64,000 nucleotides of DNA from Methylocystis hirsuta (GCF_003722355.1 NZ_QWDD01000003.1:1-64000), one strand, 5' to 3'; positions 26,418 to 35,477 are shown, numbered from the stretch's first letter. Notes: generated from the letters alone by a model not told the origin. A program made the numbers and translations.

Positions 26418-27253
26418 CCACGTCCGCCTCTGCCGATATCCCTGCGCCGCCGCGGGTTTTGCTCGGCCATCATCTGCGGCAGCTCAAATTGCCGACGATC
26501 CTGCGGGAATACGAGAAGGTCGCCGCCGAGGCGGCGCGCGAAGGTCAGGATCACGTCCGATACCTTCTACGCCTCGTCGAACTCGAACTCATCGACCGCG
26601 AACGACGCATGGTCGAGCGGCGTATCCGCGCCGCGCGCTTCCCGGCGGTGAAAAGCTTCGACACATTCGACTTCGCCGCGATCCCATCGCTCAACAAACC
26701 GCTCGTTCTCGAACTCGCCCGTTGCGAATATGTCGTCGCCCGCGACAACATCATCGCTCTCGGCAACAGCGGCACGGGCAAGACGCACGTCTGTCTGGCG
26801 CTCGGTCTCGCCGCCTGCCAGCGCGGGCTTTCCGTCGCCTTCACAACGGCGGCGGGGCTCGTTCATCAGCTGATGGAGGCGCGCGACGAAAAGCGCCTGC
26901 TCAGGCTTCAGGCGCAGCTTTCCGCCGTCAAGCTGCTCATCGTCGACGAACTCGGCTATGTGCCGCTGTCACAGACTGGCGCGGAACTCCTCTTTGAGGT
27001 GTTCAGTCAGCGTCATGAACGTGGCTCGACGATCGTCACATCCAATCTGCCGTTCGACGAATGGACGGGCGTCTTTGGCAATCAGCGTCTCACTGGCGCA
27101 CTGCTCGATCGCCTCACCCATCACGTCCACATTCTAGAAATGAACGGTGAAAGCTACCGGCTCAAGCAATCCAGGGCGCGGCGTCGCAAAGAACTTCAGC
27201 CAGCCCCTCAGCCGCTTATCGATCCAGAAACCGGCGAAATGGTCCCGTCGTAG
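26414..27253 (+). CDS. istB: IS21 helper ATPase IstB (copy 3)
   Basis: A 279-residue IstB-type AAA+ ATPase: Walker A LGNSGTGKTHVC, Walker B LLIVDELGYVPL, sensor TIVTSNLPFDEW. It matches copy 1 over most of its length; the last 20 residues differ. Confidence 0.95.
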   Translation: MTTSASADIPAPPRVLLGHHLRQLKLPTILREYEKVAAEAAREGQDHVRYLLRLVELELIDRERRMVERRIRAARFPAVKSFDTFDFAAIPSLNKPLVLELARCEYVVARDNIIALGNSGTGKTHVCLALGLAACQRGLSVAFTTAAGLVHQLMEARDEKRLLRLQAQLSAVKLLIVDELGYVPLSQTGAELLFEVFSQRHERGSTIVTSNLPFDEWTGVFGNQRLTGALLDRLTHHVHILEMNGESYRLKQSRARRRKELQPAPQPLIDPETGEMVPS

Positions 27254-27271
27254 CCCAAAACTTTTTCCGCC

Positions 27272-27315
27272 GCCGACATGCAAAGGGCCCCGATCGGGGC
27301 CCTTTGCATGTCGGC
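27272..27315. repeat. 44-base perfect palindrome after istB of IS21 copy 3
   Basis: Arms 27272-27293 and 27294-27315 (22 bases each) are exact reverse complements without spacer. It lies 18 bases after the istB stop, inside the element. It resembles an insulating terminator hairpin, though no T tract follows on either strand. Confidence 0.85.
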
Positions 27316-27357
27316 GTTCCCTCCCAACTGGCCTGGTTTTACGCCGCCCCGGTGGCA

Positions 27358-28717
27358 GGGATTCTCTCCGCCGTTGACACAGATCGAAGGCAATCCCGAG
27401 AACCCTCGGGTTTCGAAGGATGCCGAGCACCTGCGGATGAAGGGATGCGGCTTCAACATCTTTCTCCGCAAGAATTTTTGAGAGCTCTTCGTTCGTCCAC
27501 TCCGGAATCGCCATACGCTCAACTTTCGTAGCGATCGTACCCGATAGATGCGCATTGAAATGTGCGGTGCGATCGGTGAGGACGAGCAGTCCGCCGATCT
27601 CCCTGAGCTTGGACGCTGCGCCATCCAGCCAGCGCGCCCAATCAAAACTCGAATGCTGATTGAGACCGTCAACGCACAGGACAAGACGGGGGTGATCCGG
27701 ATGCGGCAGATCACGCCAGCGGACAAAGCGGTTTGACCAGCGTGTTTTTGTGTAGTCGTTTCCGCGATCTTGCGTTTGCGCGATGAGCCGTTGGATCAGA
27801 AACCCGTCGAAGTCCGTGAGGCTATCGCGTGGAACGTCGATGGCAGGCACGATGATCAGGAGCGAGGTCGTTGCCGCCGCCTTCCAGGCTTGCGCTACGA
27901 TCCAGGACTTTCCAACACCTTCGTTTCCGAGGAGCGCTACGATCTTATGATCGTGGAAGCCCGCGAGCGCCGCCTGAACAGACGCGACAAGCGCATCTCT
28001 CGGCTGTGTCGGTAACGGCCATGTCGCAAATGGAGCAAGCCGTTGACCCAAGTCCATTCGTGCCTTGTGGGGGTCAGCGAAGGTTTTGTTGAGCCACTGG
28101 GTATTGCGTTCCAGGGCGATGGCGGCACCCAGTGACCCCGGTGCAAGCTGAGCGGCGATCTGGGCGGACGCGGCGGCGAAGGCATCCTCCTTCGCGATAA
28201 TCTCCAGCGCGGCCTTTGCGTCAGCCGCGAGTGTCTTATCCGCGAGTTGCGCCGCAAGGAAGCTAGCCGTTCGCTTAGCTGCCATCTCACACGCTGCAGC
28301 GAGAGGCGGTACAGCTGAGGCGGTCGGCCAATCTAGGATGAGCGTCGCAATGCCGTTCTTTGCAGCGGCCGGCCGCGCCTGTCCCAACAACTGCGTGTTC
28401 GCTTCAACGGTTGCGCCTAAAATCCAAAGGTCGGGCGGCGACGGGCTGGCGATGATTGAAGTGATCTTTGTAAGGACCTCATTCTTGTTGATGCTGCCCG
28501 TGTAGAGTTTGCCTTCGAAGGAGAGATGATCGGCTCCGGTGAGCGTCTCGCCATCGACGCCGAGTTGGAGCCCGGAACTCGCGAGCCGGAAATCTTGCTT
28601 CGTGATCTCGTTGAGAATTTCGGCGAGCAGCCCCTCGAAACCATTCTCGCCTGTGGGGCGCAGGCCCAAGAGAGCTGCTTTCAGCGTTTGCAGGGCGGCT
28701 TTGAGGTCAGAAGGCAT
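27358..28717 (-). pseudogene. STAND-like P-loop ATPase cut off by IS21
   Basis: About 453 native residues remain from ATG 28717. The N-terminal third (MPSDLKAALQTLKAALLGLR, then ENGFEGLLAEILNEI) resembles a domain found before NTPase modules in large predicted defence ATPases. The P-loop GNEGVGKS is at residues 264-271. A Walker B-like RLVLCVDGLNQ follows, then helical segments. IS21 copy 3 ends the gene at 27357 and the missing C-terminal part, probably the sensor repeats, is not seen elsewhere. It starts directly after the Fic stop, so the two were one operon. ATPase assignment is firm; the STAND or defence role is inferred. Confidence 0.7.
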
Positions 28718-29959
28718 TTAGGCTTCCGCTCCCTTGTCGGGAAACAAGCCCGGCATCCAGCGTGCGGCGAGCGTCGCCGGGAAGGCGAGGTGGAGCGGCG
28801 CGCGTGAGCTCGCCGACTTTATGACGCCGTGTTTTGCGAGGGCTTCGACCACACGCCGCGCCTGGCGTTCGCCGGTGCCGACGATCTCGGTAAGCTCGCC
28901 GCGTGGCAGCTCGCCGCGATATTGCAGCACTTCCAGCACGTCCTTCGCCTTGGGCGGCAAAGAGCCAAGGCGTGTTTCCTCCTCAGCCCAAAGCACAATG
29001 CGCACGCGCAGCTTGTCGGGCTGAATCAGCCCTTCCATGAATTCCACCTGGTCGAGGGATAGTTTGAGGAAGAAGGCCGTGAACTCGGCGAGCGCCTCCT
29101 CGCTGAGCGTGCCGCGCCCGTCGAGATCGTTACGTCGCGGCAGATCGCACGCGGCAAGGTGGCGCTTATAGTCCGCGACATTGCGCGCAAGGCCGCGCGC
29201 CACTGACCACAGCGCGCCGGTATCCAGCTTCTCGAGCAGCACCGCGTGCGACATCAGACGCGCGACGCGGCCATTGCCATCTAAGAACGGGTGAAGCCAC
29301 AAGAGGCGATGATGCGCCGTGGCGGCGGCGATGATGGAATCGACTTTGCCCAGGCGCGCGTAAGCCGCTTCGAAACGCTCGAAGAAACGGGGGACCGCGC
29401 CAGGACTGATGGCGCGGTGATTGCCCACCATCACATCGCGCTGGCGTAATTCGCCCGGAACGATCGCGATGCGCTCGTGGGTGTCAGGATTTTCTGCGAA
29501 CAGCATGTCGGGCGGCAGCAGGTCGCAAAAACGCCGGTGCGTCTCGCAGATGCCATTCAGCGTGAGCGCGCGTTCTTTGAGGCCGCCCGTGTCGATCCAT
29601 TGTTGGACGGCGATATGCGCCTTGGCCTCAAGCTGAAGGTCGCGCTTTTTCGCATCGACGCTGTAATCCTCGTTCAAGGCGCGCTCGATATCGATCGGGT
29701 GGGTGTCGTGGCCTTCGATGAGATTGCTGTAGTAGCAGTTCATCGATCGCACGAGGTCCGCGAGCGAGGCGGCGATATGCGGTTGGAGGCTGCGGCGGAA
29801 TCCGGCTGACTTTGCCGCCAGTTCGACGGCCAGATCGGACAAATCGCCCCGCTTGGCAGAGCTCTCGCCAACGAGCATAGGCTCCATAAGCCCGATGGTT
29901 TCACCGCGATCAGGAGGGTCTTTAATGTCCGGTTCTATGTCCTCATTTCTTGAGCTCAT
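28718..29959 (-). CDS. Fic-domain protein (probable AMP-transferase), autoinhibited type
   Basis: A 413-residue Fic protein. Fic enzymes usually transfer AMP from ATP to hydroxyl side chains of target proteins. The catalytic motif HPFLDGNGRVAR is at residues 223-234. An inhibitory motif SNLIEG (S-x-x-x-E-G) at residues 78-83, before the core, marks the N-terminal-inhibited class, where the Glu blocks ATP binding. The C-terminus has a winged-helix-like region (ELPRGELTEIVGTGERQARR). Its stop abuts the start of the truncated ATPase. It may act as a regulated toxin or modifier; the target is unknown. Confidence 0.9.
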   Translation of the reverse strand: MSSRNEDIEPDIKDPPDRGETIGLMEPMLVGESSAKRGDLSDLAVELAAKSAGFRRSLQPHIAASLADLVRSMNCYYSNLIEGHDTHPIDIERALNEDYSVDAKKRDLQLEAKAHIAVQQWIDTGGLKERALTLNGICETHRRFCDLLPPDMLFAENPDTHERIAIVPGELRQRDVMVGNHRAISPGAVPRFFERFEAAYARLGKVDSIIAAATAHHRLLWLHPFLDGNGRVARLMSHAVLLEKLDTGALWSVARGLARNVADYKRHLAACDLPRRNDLDGRGTLSEEALAEFTAFFLKLSLDQVEFMEGLIQPDKLRVRIVLWAEEETRLGSLPPKAKDVLEVLQYRGELPRGELTEIVGTGERQARRVVEALAKHGVIKSASSRAPLHLAFPATLAARWMPGLFPDKGAEA

Positions 29960-30199
29960 AAGCCAGTAATATCAGAATTTTAGGGAGAATGGTAGCGCTT
30001 CGTGGGTCGCCTATAAGGCCGGTTTCATGACCGGTTTATCGCGGAATTCCGCCGATTTGTAGCGGCGAGGGCTCCTTAGACGAAAAAGGGCGCTTGGGGC
30101 TTCGCCCCCCCGGCGCGCTTCGGAGCACCTTCCGCCCAGCTTCGGGAGCAAAGCTCCCTGCAGCCGGTTCCCCGCGAAGGCGCCCACTCCGCTTGCACC

Positions 30200-30456
30200 C
30201 CCATTCTCGCCGAAGGGCAAGGGTTCAGCAGCAGCTTCATAGGTGCGGTAGCCGGCGCGCCCGATCGTGGAGCGAATATCATCGAGGCTGGTCGCGGCCG
30301 GATCCAACGAAACCCTGACCGTTTCGGTGGGGTAATCAGCCTTCTTGCTCGCCACGCCGAGAAGCTTACGCACAGAATTTCGATGACGGGCTCGCAACCA
30401 GGGCAATGCATGCCGAGCGCGCGGAAGGCGACGCCAGATTTTCGCGTCGTTCAAGA
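30200..30456 (-). pseudogene. Heavy-metal-associated (HMA) domain scrap
   Basis: One frame has GMHCPGCEPVIE, the CxxC metal-binding loop of an HMA domain. After the loss of one A near 30377 the next frame continues with SVRKLLGVASKKADYPTETV and RSTIGRAGYRTYEAA, completing the fold. No ATPase domain follows and there is no clear start. It is a remnant of a copper chaperone or of the N-terminus of a metal P-type ATPase. Confidence 0.6.
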
Positions 30457-30534
30457 ATCTCGCCATGTTTGACGGCGCCTCTGAGAGCAGACGCGTCCCT
30501 TCCCCGCAATGTTGTAGGCGTCCCGCTTGCCTTA

Positions 30535-31065
30535 TCACCGCAGCCGTTCATACCCCTGCTTGAAACCCTCCAGACTGAAGAGATTTCTGACTCCCTCGTA
30601 AGGCGTCATATAAACAACCAACGTCGCGATCTTGCCGGTTTCTAGCTGATCGAGAAGCTTGTCTTCAATCGGCGCGTCAGCGATGCAGTCTGATGGCGCG
30701 CATCGAACAAAGCCCACGCGGCCGATGTCCGTTTGATCGATCTTGAGGCTAACGCCATTGGGCAGGAACACGTTCATCGGCGCAAGGATCCGGAGCACCC
30801 CGCCTTTGACTTCCCTAGGCTTCAGGATCATCACGCCCAGATTGACGTTGGCCGTGTCCTCGGCCCTGACCATCTGAGTCAAAACGCATTGCTCTGAACT
30901 CCCGCCAACGGGCGTCTCGCAGCGAAGCTCCCAGGCGCCGAATTTTGTTTTGCCGGCCTCCTGCCCCCAGGCGAATCCTTCGATTGAGCCAAATAATAGG
31001 GCAACGCACATGCCTGTCGCGATAGCATGCAAAAAGCTATTTGGATCGAGGGCGAATAATTTCAC
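30535..31065 (-). CDS. IalB-family periplasmic protein
   Basis: A 176-residue protein starting at GTG 31065 with GGGAGGT upstream. A signal peptide (AIATGMCVALLFGSIEGFAWG) leads to the mature part KFGAWELRCETPVGGSSEQC, typical of the invasion-associated locus B family. Four Cys are likely in two disulfides (WELRCE, EQCVLT, VRCAPSDC). A middle VNLGVMILKP and an end GFKQGYERLR fit the family. Alphaproteobacteria carry several copies; its molecular role is unclear. Confidence 0.82.
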   Translation of the reverse strand: MKLFALDPNSFLHAIATGMCVALLFGSIEGFAWGQEAGKTKFGAWELRCETPVGGSSEQCVLTQMVRAEDTANVNLGVMILKPREVKGGVLRILAPMNVFLPNGVSLKIDQTDIGRVGFVRCAPSDCIADAPIEDKLLDQLETGKIATLVVYMTPYEGVRNLFSLEGFKQGYERLR

Positions 31066-31145
31066 CGCAGACCTCCCGGTCGACGTGCATTCTTACGAGA
31101 AACGCAGCGCCGCGTCGCCGCGTTCGTGCTACACTGGAATTAATC

Positions 31146-31901
31146 CTATGCGTCGTCGATGTCCTCCACGTGTTCAATGACGTCCTCATCGTCAACCCCC
31201 AACATGCCATCGAGCTCAATTTCATTCGCGGCGCGCTGCAGCAGTCCGGCGTCTTCCAGCATTTCGATATCGGGTAACTCGCGCAAACTTGCCAGTCCAA
31301 ACACTTCCAGAAATCGCTTCGTCGTCACGTAGGCATAAGGCGCGCCGGGCATTGGCGCGCGGGGGCCGGCGGCGATGAGGCCAAGCGCTTTCAAGCTGCC
31401 AATGACGTCGCGGTTGATTTCTCTCCCCGCGAGTTGCGACAGTTCGGCGCGCGTCGCCGGCTGCAGATAGGCAATCGCTGTCACGGTGAGGAGTTCGGTC
31501 GGCGTCAAAGCTGGCGGTCCGGCGTCGTGCGCGCCATTGTTCAGAACGCGAATGGCGTCGGCGTAGCGCGCTTTGGTGCGCAGTTGATAGCCGCCGGCGA
31601 CGTGAACGAGTTCATAGGGCCTCGCGCGCAAATCGTCGCGAATATCCGAGATCAGTTCGTCAAAATTGCAGTCGCGCCCGACCAGTTTGACCAGCGCGTC
31701 GCGTGTGACCGGCGCGGGCGAGGCGAAGATCACCGCTTCGACGCGTCCCATCCACTCGCGCCAACGCATCGCCTGCGGAAGATCGGACAGATCGGCGTCG
31801 AACAGCAGGTTGCCACTTTGCCCTGTCGGCCGACGGCTGGGACGTGCGCGCGTCTCATCGGACGCTGCGCCGTCAGCGCGCGCCGCCTTCATCCACCGCA
31901 T
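31146..31901 (-). CDS. scpB: ScpB-like segregation and condensation protein
   Basis: A 251-residue protein from ATG 31901. The tandem winged-helix core of ScpB reads WMGRVEAVIFASPAPVTRDA, DIRDDLRARPYELVHVAGGY, LTPTELLTVTAIAYLQPATR and REINRDVIGSLKALGLI. An acidic tail ends EHVEDIDDA. ScpB partners ScpA and SMC in chromosome condensation, but neither gene is present here. This plasmid-type ScpB sits beside a DUF1403 gene and a recombinase, a combination I recall from other alphaproteobacterial replicons. Confidence 0.85.
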   Translation of the reverse strand: MRWMKAARADGAASDETRARPSRRPTGQSGNLLFDADLSDLPQAMRWREWMGRVEAVIFASPAPVTRDALVKLVGRDCNFDELISDIRDDLRARPYELVHVAGGYQLRTKARYADAIRVLNNGAHDAGPPALTPTELLTVTAIAYLQPATRAELSQLAGREINRDVIGSLKALGLIAAGPRAPMPGAPYAYVTTKRFLEVFGLASLRELPDIEMLEDAGLLQRAANEIELDGMLGVDDEDVIEHVEDIDDA

Positions 31902-31972
31902 GTGAGTGGCCCTTTCATCACATTTTTTTTTGTTTTCTTCACGCAAACCGGTTCCCACTTTGCTCGAAAACG

Positions 31973-33088
31973 CTACAGCCCATAGAGCCGAAAATTTGCA
32001 CGACCGGAGAGTTCGCGCACGGCGCCGAGCTCGATGAGGCGATCGAACAAACGACGCGACGCGCGATCGGAAAGGCCCGCCGCCTTGGCCGCCCGCGCCG
32101 GCGAAACGCAATCATCCGCAAGTAACAGGTCGACGACTCGCGCCGCCTTTTTGGCGCGCAATTTTGGCGCGACGCTCGACAGCATGGCGGAACGCCGCGA
32201 CAGTTCTGCCGCCAGCGCATACGCCTCTTGCGCGGCGCGCGCCGTGGCGCGCGCGACGCACACAGACCAATCCGGATCGCTCGGCCGCGGCCGGCGTCCG
32301 GTCGCCGTGCGCATCGATGGATGCATGATCGTCGTCGCCAATAGCGGCAACGGCGCCGCCCAGCCGAGACGTCGCGCCAAAACAAGATCGGCGAGCCACA
32401 CCGCAAAAATTTCCGCGTCAATTTGCGGCGCGTCGCTCATGCTCTGCAAGGACGCTGCGCTCACGCGCGCCGCGGAACCGACCGGATTCTCGCGCGTCGA
32501 CTCCTCTTGCAGGAGGGCGGTCAGCGCTTCGCAATCGATGTGCGGCGGCAGCTCGAGACAATCGGCGGCCGTTCGCATAAACGCGGCGTCGAGCCGCGCA
32601 TTGTTCTGGCCCTGGCGCGTCGCGAAGAGTCGCCAGAGGCGATGCAGCCGCGCGCCGGGCGTCGGCGCGGCGTCAAAGCCGGCGAGATGTTCGGCGTCGC
32701 GCAGCGCGCCATCGTCTTCGCGCAGGCGCAACAGTGCGGCGCAGGCGGCGGCGGCGCGCAACGCGAGGCGTTGACGGAGGGCTCCGGCAAAAACCGGTTC
32801 GTCGCCGCCACCCCCGCCTTTTTCGCCGACGCTCGAACCATTGGCGCAGGAACGCAAAATCTGGTCAAGCAGCGCTAGGCCGGCGCCTGCGGCAAAGGCG
32901 AAGCCCGCCGGCGCCCCCGCCGCCTCTACGCGGTGTATCGGGAGGCGCGCCCATTTCGGAAATTGTTGAATTTCCTGCAGTTTTTGTGGCTCTGCCGCGC
33001 CATTGCTGCGGATCCGGGCACGGCGTTTCTTCGTGTCCGGCGACGAAGATTTCGGGTCAGTAAGCACGTCCGAATCGCTCTGCAGCAT
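31973..33088 (-). CDS. DUF1403-family protein
   Basis: A 371-residue protein from ATG 33088 (MLQSDSDVLTDPK). Features recalled for DUF1403 are present: FAFAAGAGLALLDQIL early, an Ala/Leu-rich RLALRAAAACAALLRLREDD, and a C-terminal helix-turn-helix-like part (AARVVDLLLADDCVSPARAA) ending RELSGRANFRLYGL. The family is plasmid-linked and uncharacterised; the C-terminal region could bind DNA. The ScpB gene follows 71 bases downstream on the same strand. Confidence 0.78.
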   Translation of the reverse strand: MLQSDSDVLTDPKSSSPDTKKRRARIRSNGAAEPQKLQEIQQFPKWARLPIHRVEAAGAPAGFAFAAGAGLALLDQILRSCANGSSVGEKGGGGGDEPVFAGALRQRLALRAAAACAALLRLREDDGALRDAEHLAGFDAAPTPGARLHRLWRLFATRQGQNNARLDAAFMRTAADCLELPPHIDCEALTALLQEESTRENPVGSAARVSAASLQSMSDAPQIDAEIFAVWLADLVLARRLGWAAPLPLLATTIMHPSMRTATGRRPRPSDPDWSVCVARATARAAQEAYALAAELSRRSAMLSSVAPKLRAKKAARVVDLLLADDCVSPARAAKAAGLSDRASRRLFDRLIELGAVRELSGRANFRLYGL

Positions 33089-33189
33089 CGCGGAATCGTA
33101 GCCCCGGCCCCCGTCCGGTGGCAAGTTACGACGGCGCTTTTTGCTTAAAACTCTCTATCGATCCGCCGCGCTTGTCTTCCCGTAAGTAC

Positions 33190-33214
33190 GTCCGATAATC
33201 TGCGCTTATCGGAC
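33190..33214. repeat. Candidate tyrosine-recombinase core site
   Basis: Perfect 9-base arms GTCCGATAA (33190-33198) and TTATCGGAC (33206-33214) flank a 7-base spacer. The size suits a tyrosine recombinase crossover site. It lies 129 bases upstream of the recombinase gene, in the gap divergent from DUF1403. Confidence 0.45.
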
Positions 33215-33342
33215 ATGATTCGAGAAGGCCGGATTGCCGGGCGCGCGAGTCCGAAATCGGCCACCCCCAGCCTGCCGAGGCGTCGGATTTTTCCGCCCGA
33301 GATCGAGGCGAGCGCCCAGATCGGCGCCAAAACGAGGACGTG

Positions 33343-34458
33343 ATGGCCAGTAGGGACGACGAAGTGGAAGATCGCGGCGCGGCGCTCGCTGAGCGAGCCT
33401 CGGCGCCGCATCTCGCCGGGCTCTCAGAAAAAGCCCGCGATTACGCCCGCAACGCCCGCTCGGACAACACAAGGCGCGCCTATGACGCCGATTGGCGGCA
33501 GTTTTGCGCCTGGCTGCGCCGGCAAGGCCTCGACCCCCTGCCCCCGGACCCGCAGACCGTCGGCCTCTATCTTGCCGCCTGCATGGAAGACCTGCACGGG
33601 CGACCGGCGCTGAGCGTTTCGACGCTGGAGCGCCGGCTCGCCGGCATTTGTTGGCATTACCGCCAGCGCGGCGAACCGCTCGATGCGAGCGATCGGCATA
33701 TTTCCACCGTGCTCGCCGGCATTCGCCGCCGCCATGGCCGGCCGCCAACCCCGAAAGAGGCGATCTTCGCCGACGAGCTCATCGCCATGCTGGCGACGCT
33801 CGACATGGACCTGCGCGGCCTGCGCGACCGCGCCATTCTGGCCGTCGGGTTCGCCGGCGGCTTGCGGCGCTCCGAGATCGTCGGTCTCGATTGCGGGCCC
33901 AATCAGACCGACGACGGAACCGGCTGGATCGAGATTTTCCGACCCGCAAGGCGGCCCGAAAGCGAGTCTGAGGAGGTTCAAAGCGATCCGAAATTGGACG
34001 TGCCTGAAGACGCAGGCGAGGGCGGCCTGCTGCTGACCATCAACGGCAAGACCGGCTGGCGCGAGGTCGAAGTCGGCCGCGGCGCGCGAGCCGAAACCTG
34101 CCCCGTCGCCCTGCTCGAGACCTGGATGCGGCTCGGCCGGATCAGCCACGGCCCGTTGTTTCGGCCGATTGCGCGCAAGAACGGCGGCGTCTCGCCCAAG
34201 CGGCTGACCGATAAACATGTGGCGCGCCTCGTGCAGAAAACCGCGCTTGCCGCCGGCATTCGCGGCGATCTGACCGAGGGCGAAAGACGGCTGGCGTTTT
34301 CCGGCCATTCGCTGCGCGCCGGGCTCGCCTCCTCCGCGCAGATCGAGGAGGCGCATGTTCAAAAGCACCTCGGCCACGCCAGTCCCGAAATGACGCGGCG
34401 CTATCAGCGCAAGCGCGACCGTTTCAAGGTCAATCTCACCAAGGCCGCGGGGCTCTGA
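33343..34458 (+). CDS. Tyrosine site-specific recombinase
   Basis: A 371-residue integrase/resolvase-like enzyme. An N-terminal SAM-like domain (LSEKARDYARNARSDNTRRA, DADWRQFCAWLRRQGL) precedes the catalytic domain: Arg in FAGGLRRSEIV, Lys in NGKTGWREVEVG, HSLRAG, HLGH and the nucleophile Tyr in MTRRYQRKRD. GAGGA lies just upstream; a GTG one codon earlier is possible. Close to repABC and with a palindromic site upstream, it may resolve plasmid multimers; integration of mobile DNA is the alternative. Confidence 0.9.
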   Translation: MASRDDEVEDRGAALAERASAPHLAGLSEKARDYARNARSDNTRRAYDADWRQFCAWLRRQGLDPLPPDPQTVGLYLAACMEDLHGRPALSVSTLERRLAGICWHYRQRGEPLDASDRHISTVLAGIRRRHGRPPTPKEAIFADELIAMLATLDMDLRGLRDRAILAVGFAGGLRRSEIVGLDCGPNQTDDGTGWIEIFRPARRPESESEEVQSDPKLDVPEDAGEGGLLLTINGKTGWREVEVGRGARAETCPVALLETWMRLGRISHGPLFRPIARKNGGVSPKRLTDKHVARLVQKTALAAGIRGDLTEGERRLAFSGHSLRAGLASSAQIEEAHVQKHLGHASPEMTRRYQRKRDRFKVNLTKAAGL

Positions 34459-34508
34459 GCCCGGCGCGGCGCATCTTGGCCACGATCCAAGCCCGCAATC
34501 TTAAGCGT

Positions 34509-34835
34509 TTACGCCGCCTCGGTGACTGCTCTCACTTCAAGGTGCACGCCGGTTCGGTTTTGCAGCGCATTGATGACCGCAAACAGATTCGCCACTGTCG
34601 GATTTCCGTTGGGCCCGAACATGCGCATCAGACTTTTCGGCGGCGTCTGCGTGATTTCCGCCAGGGCCTCGAATCCGATCGTCGCGTTGATATAGTCGCG
34701 CAAGATCGATCGGCCGGCGCCGATCTCTCCCGCGAGGAGAAGTTGCACGGCCTCCTGAAACAGAGCCTGCCGAAACGCCGCGTCATTCGTCGCCCGCGCT
34801 TGCACAGTCTCCTTGAAACTCCGGGTCAGCGCCAT
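34509..34835 (-). CDS. HTH antitoxin of a HigBA/RelE-type pair
   Basis: A 108-residue protein. I choose ATG 34835 (MALTRSFKETVQARA) because AGGGG lies 8 bases before it. It has FRQALFQEAVQLLLAGEIG, RDYINATIGFEALAEIT and a helix-turn-helix-like TPPKSLMRMFGPNGNPTVAN, typical of HigA-like plasmid antitoxins. It follows the toxin gene after 11 bases, toxin first as in HigBA systems. It should bind the toxin and repress the operon. Confidence 0.82.
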   Translation of the reverse strand: MALTRSFKETVQARATNDAAFRQALFQEAVQLLLAGEIGAGRSILRDYINATIGFEALAEITQTPPKSLMRMFGPNGNPTVANLFAVINALQNRTGVHLEVRAVTEAA

Positions 34836-34846
34836 CACGTCACCCC

Positions 34847-35188
34847 TCACCTATTTCTTGCCTTCTTACGCGCTTTGTAGTTTCGCCAATGCGCCAAAGC
34901 ATCGGCGATGTCGTCGCTCTGACGGCGCTTCATGCCGCCTCCCAGCAAAATCACCAGCGCCTTGCCATCCCTTCCAAAATAGACGCGATAGCCCGGACCG
35001 CGATTGATTTTTAGTTCGGACGCGCCCTCGCCGATTGGTTCGACTTTCGAGGTGTTTCCCGCAGCCAACCGCGCCAAACCAACAGTGATGATCGCGGCGG
35101 CGTGGGGGTCGAGGGCGTTGAACCACTCCGCGAAGGGGCTTGCGCCTTTCTCGGTAACGTATTCCTCAATCTCTATTATTGGTATCAT
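34847..35188 (-). CDS. RelE/HigB-type toxin
   Basis: A 113-residue protein from ATG 35188 (MIPIIEIEEYVTEKGASPFA). The fold is visible in EWFNALDPHAAAIITVGLAR, EGASELKINRGPGYRVYFGR and ALVILLGGGMKRRQSDDIAD: phage Gp49/HigB-like toxins keep the RGPGYRVYF and GG..K.Q motifs. Such toxins cut mRNA on the ribosome. The pair probably aids plasmid maintenance. Confidence 0.85.
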   Translation of the reverse strand: MIPIIEIEEYVTEKGASPFAEWFNALDPHAAAIITVGLARLAAGNTSKVEPIGEGASELKINRGPGYRVYFGRDGKALVILLGGGMKRRQSDDIADALAHWRNYKARKKARNR

Positions 35189-35255
35189 ATAGGTTACCAA
35201 ATTGGAAGCGGAGCAATGGAATCCTCGGGCGGTCGAACCAACGCCGTCGGCAATT

Positions 35256-35477
35256 CTAGCTCTGAGGATGCGCATCCTCTTGCACGTCGCCGGACTCAGA
35301 GAACGGCGGCAACTGGCCATAGGTGGCGGCGGCGGTCAGCGCCTGCGCGGCGATGTCGCCCGCCCGGATCAAGAGATCGGTGGGCGCCGCCTTGCCCTCC
35401 GCGGCCATTGGGCCAAGCTCGATGATTTTGACCAGCGCATCGGAAAGGATGGCGAGTTGGGTCGTCGTATCGGTCAT
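35256..35477 (-). CDS. Small hypothetical protein, 73 aa
   Basis: From ATG 35477 (MTDTTTQLAILSDALVKIIE). Mostly helical, with Ala-rich GDIAAQALTAAATYGQLPPF and an acidic end. It lies between repC and the toxin gene on the same strand; repC ends 72 bases upstream of its start. No family recognised. It could be a small plasmid maintenance protein. Confidence 0.5.
   Translation of the reverse strand: MTDTTTQLAILSDALVKIIELGPMAAEGKAAPTDLLIRAGDIAAQALTAAATYGQLPPFSESGDVQEDAHPQS

Larger units (their letters stand above)
24841..27357 (+). mobile_element. IS21-family insertion sequence, copy 3
   Basis: Ends match: TGCGGCCGCGTGGCGGCG from 24841, then TAAAACCCGGCC; the inverse from 27357 reads TGCCACCGGGGCGGCG, then TAAAACCAGGCC. 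It holds intact istA and istB, related to copy 1. The insertion cuts the STAND-like ATPase gene at 27358. The flanks show no obvious target duplication. Confidence 0.8.
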
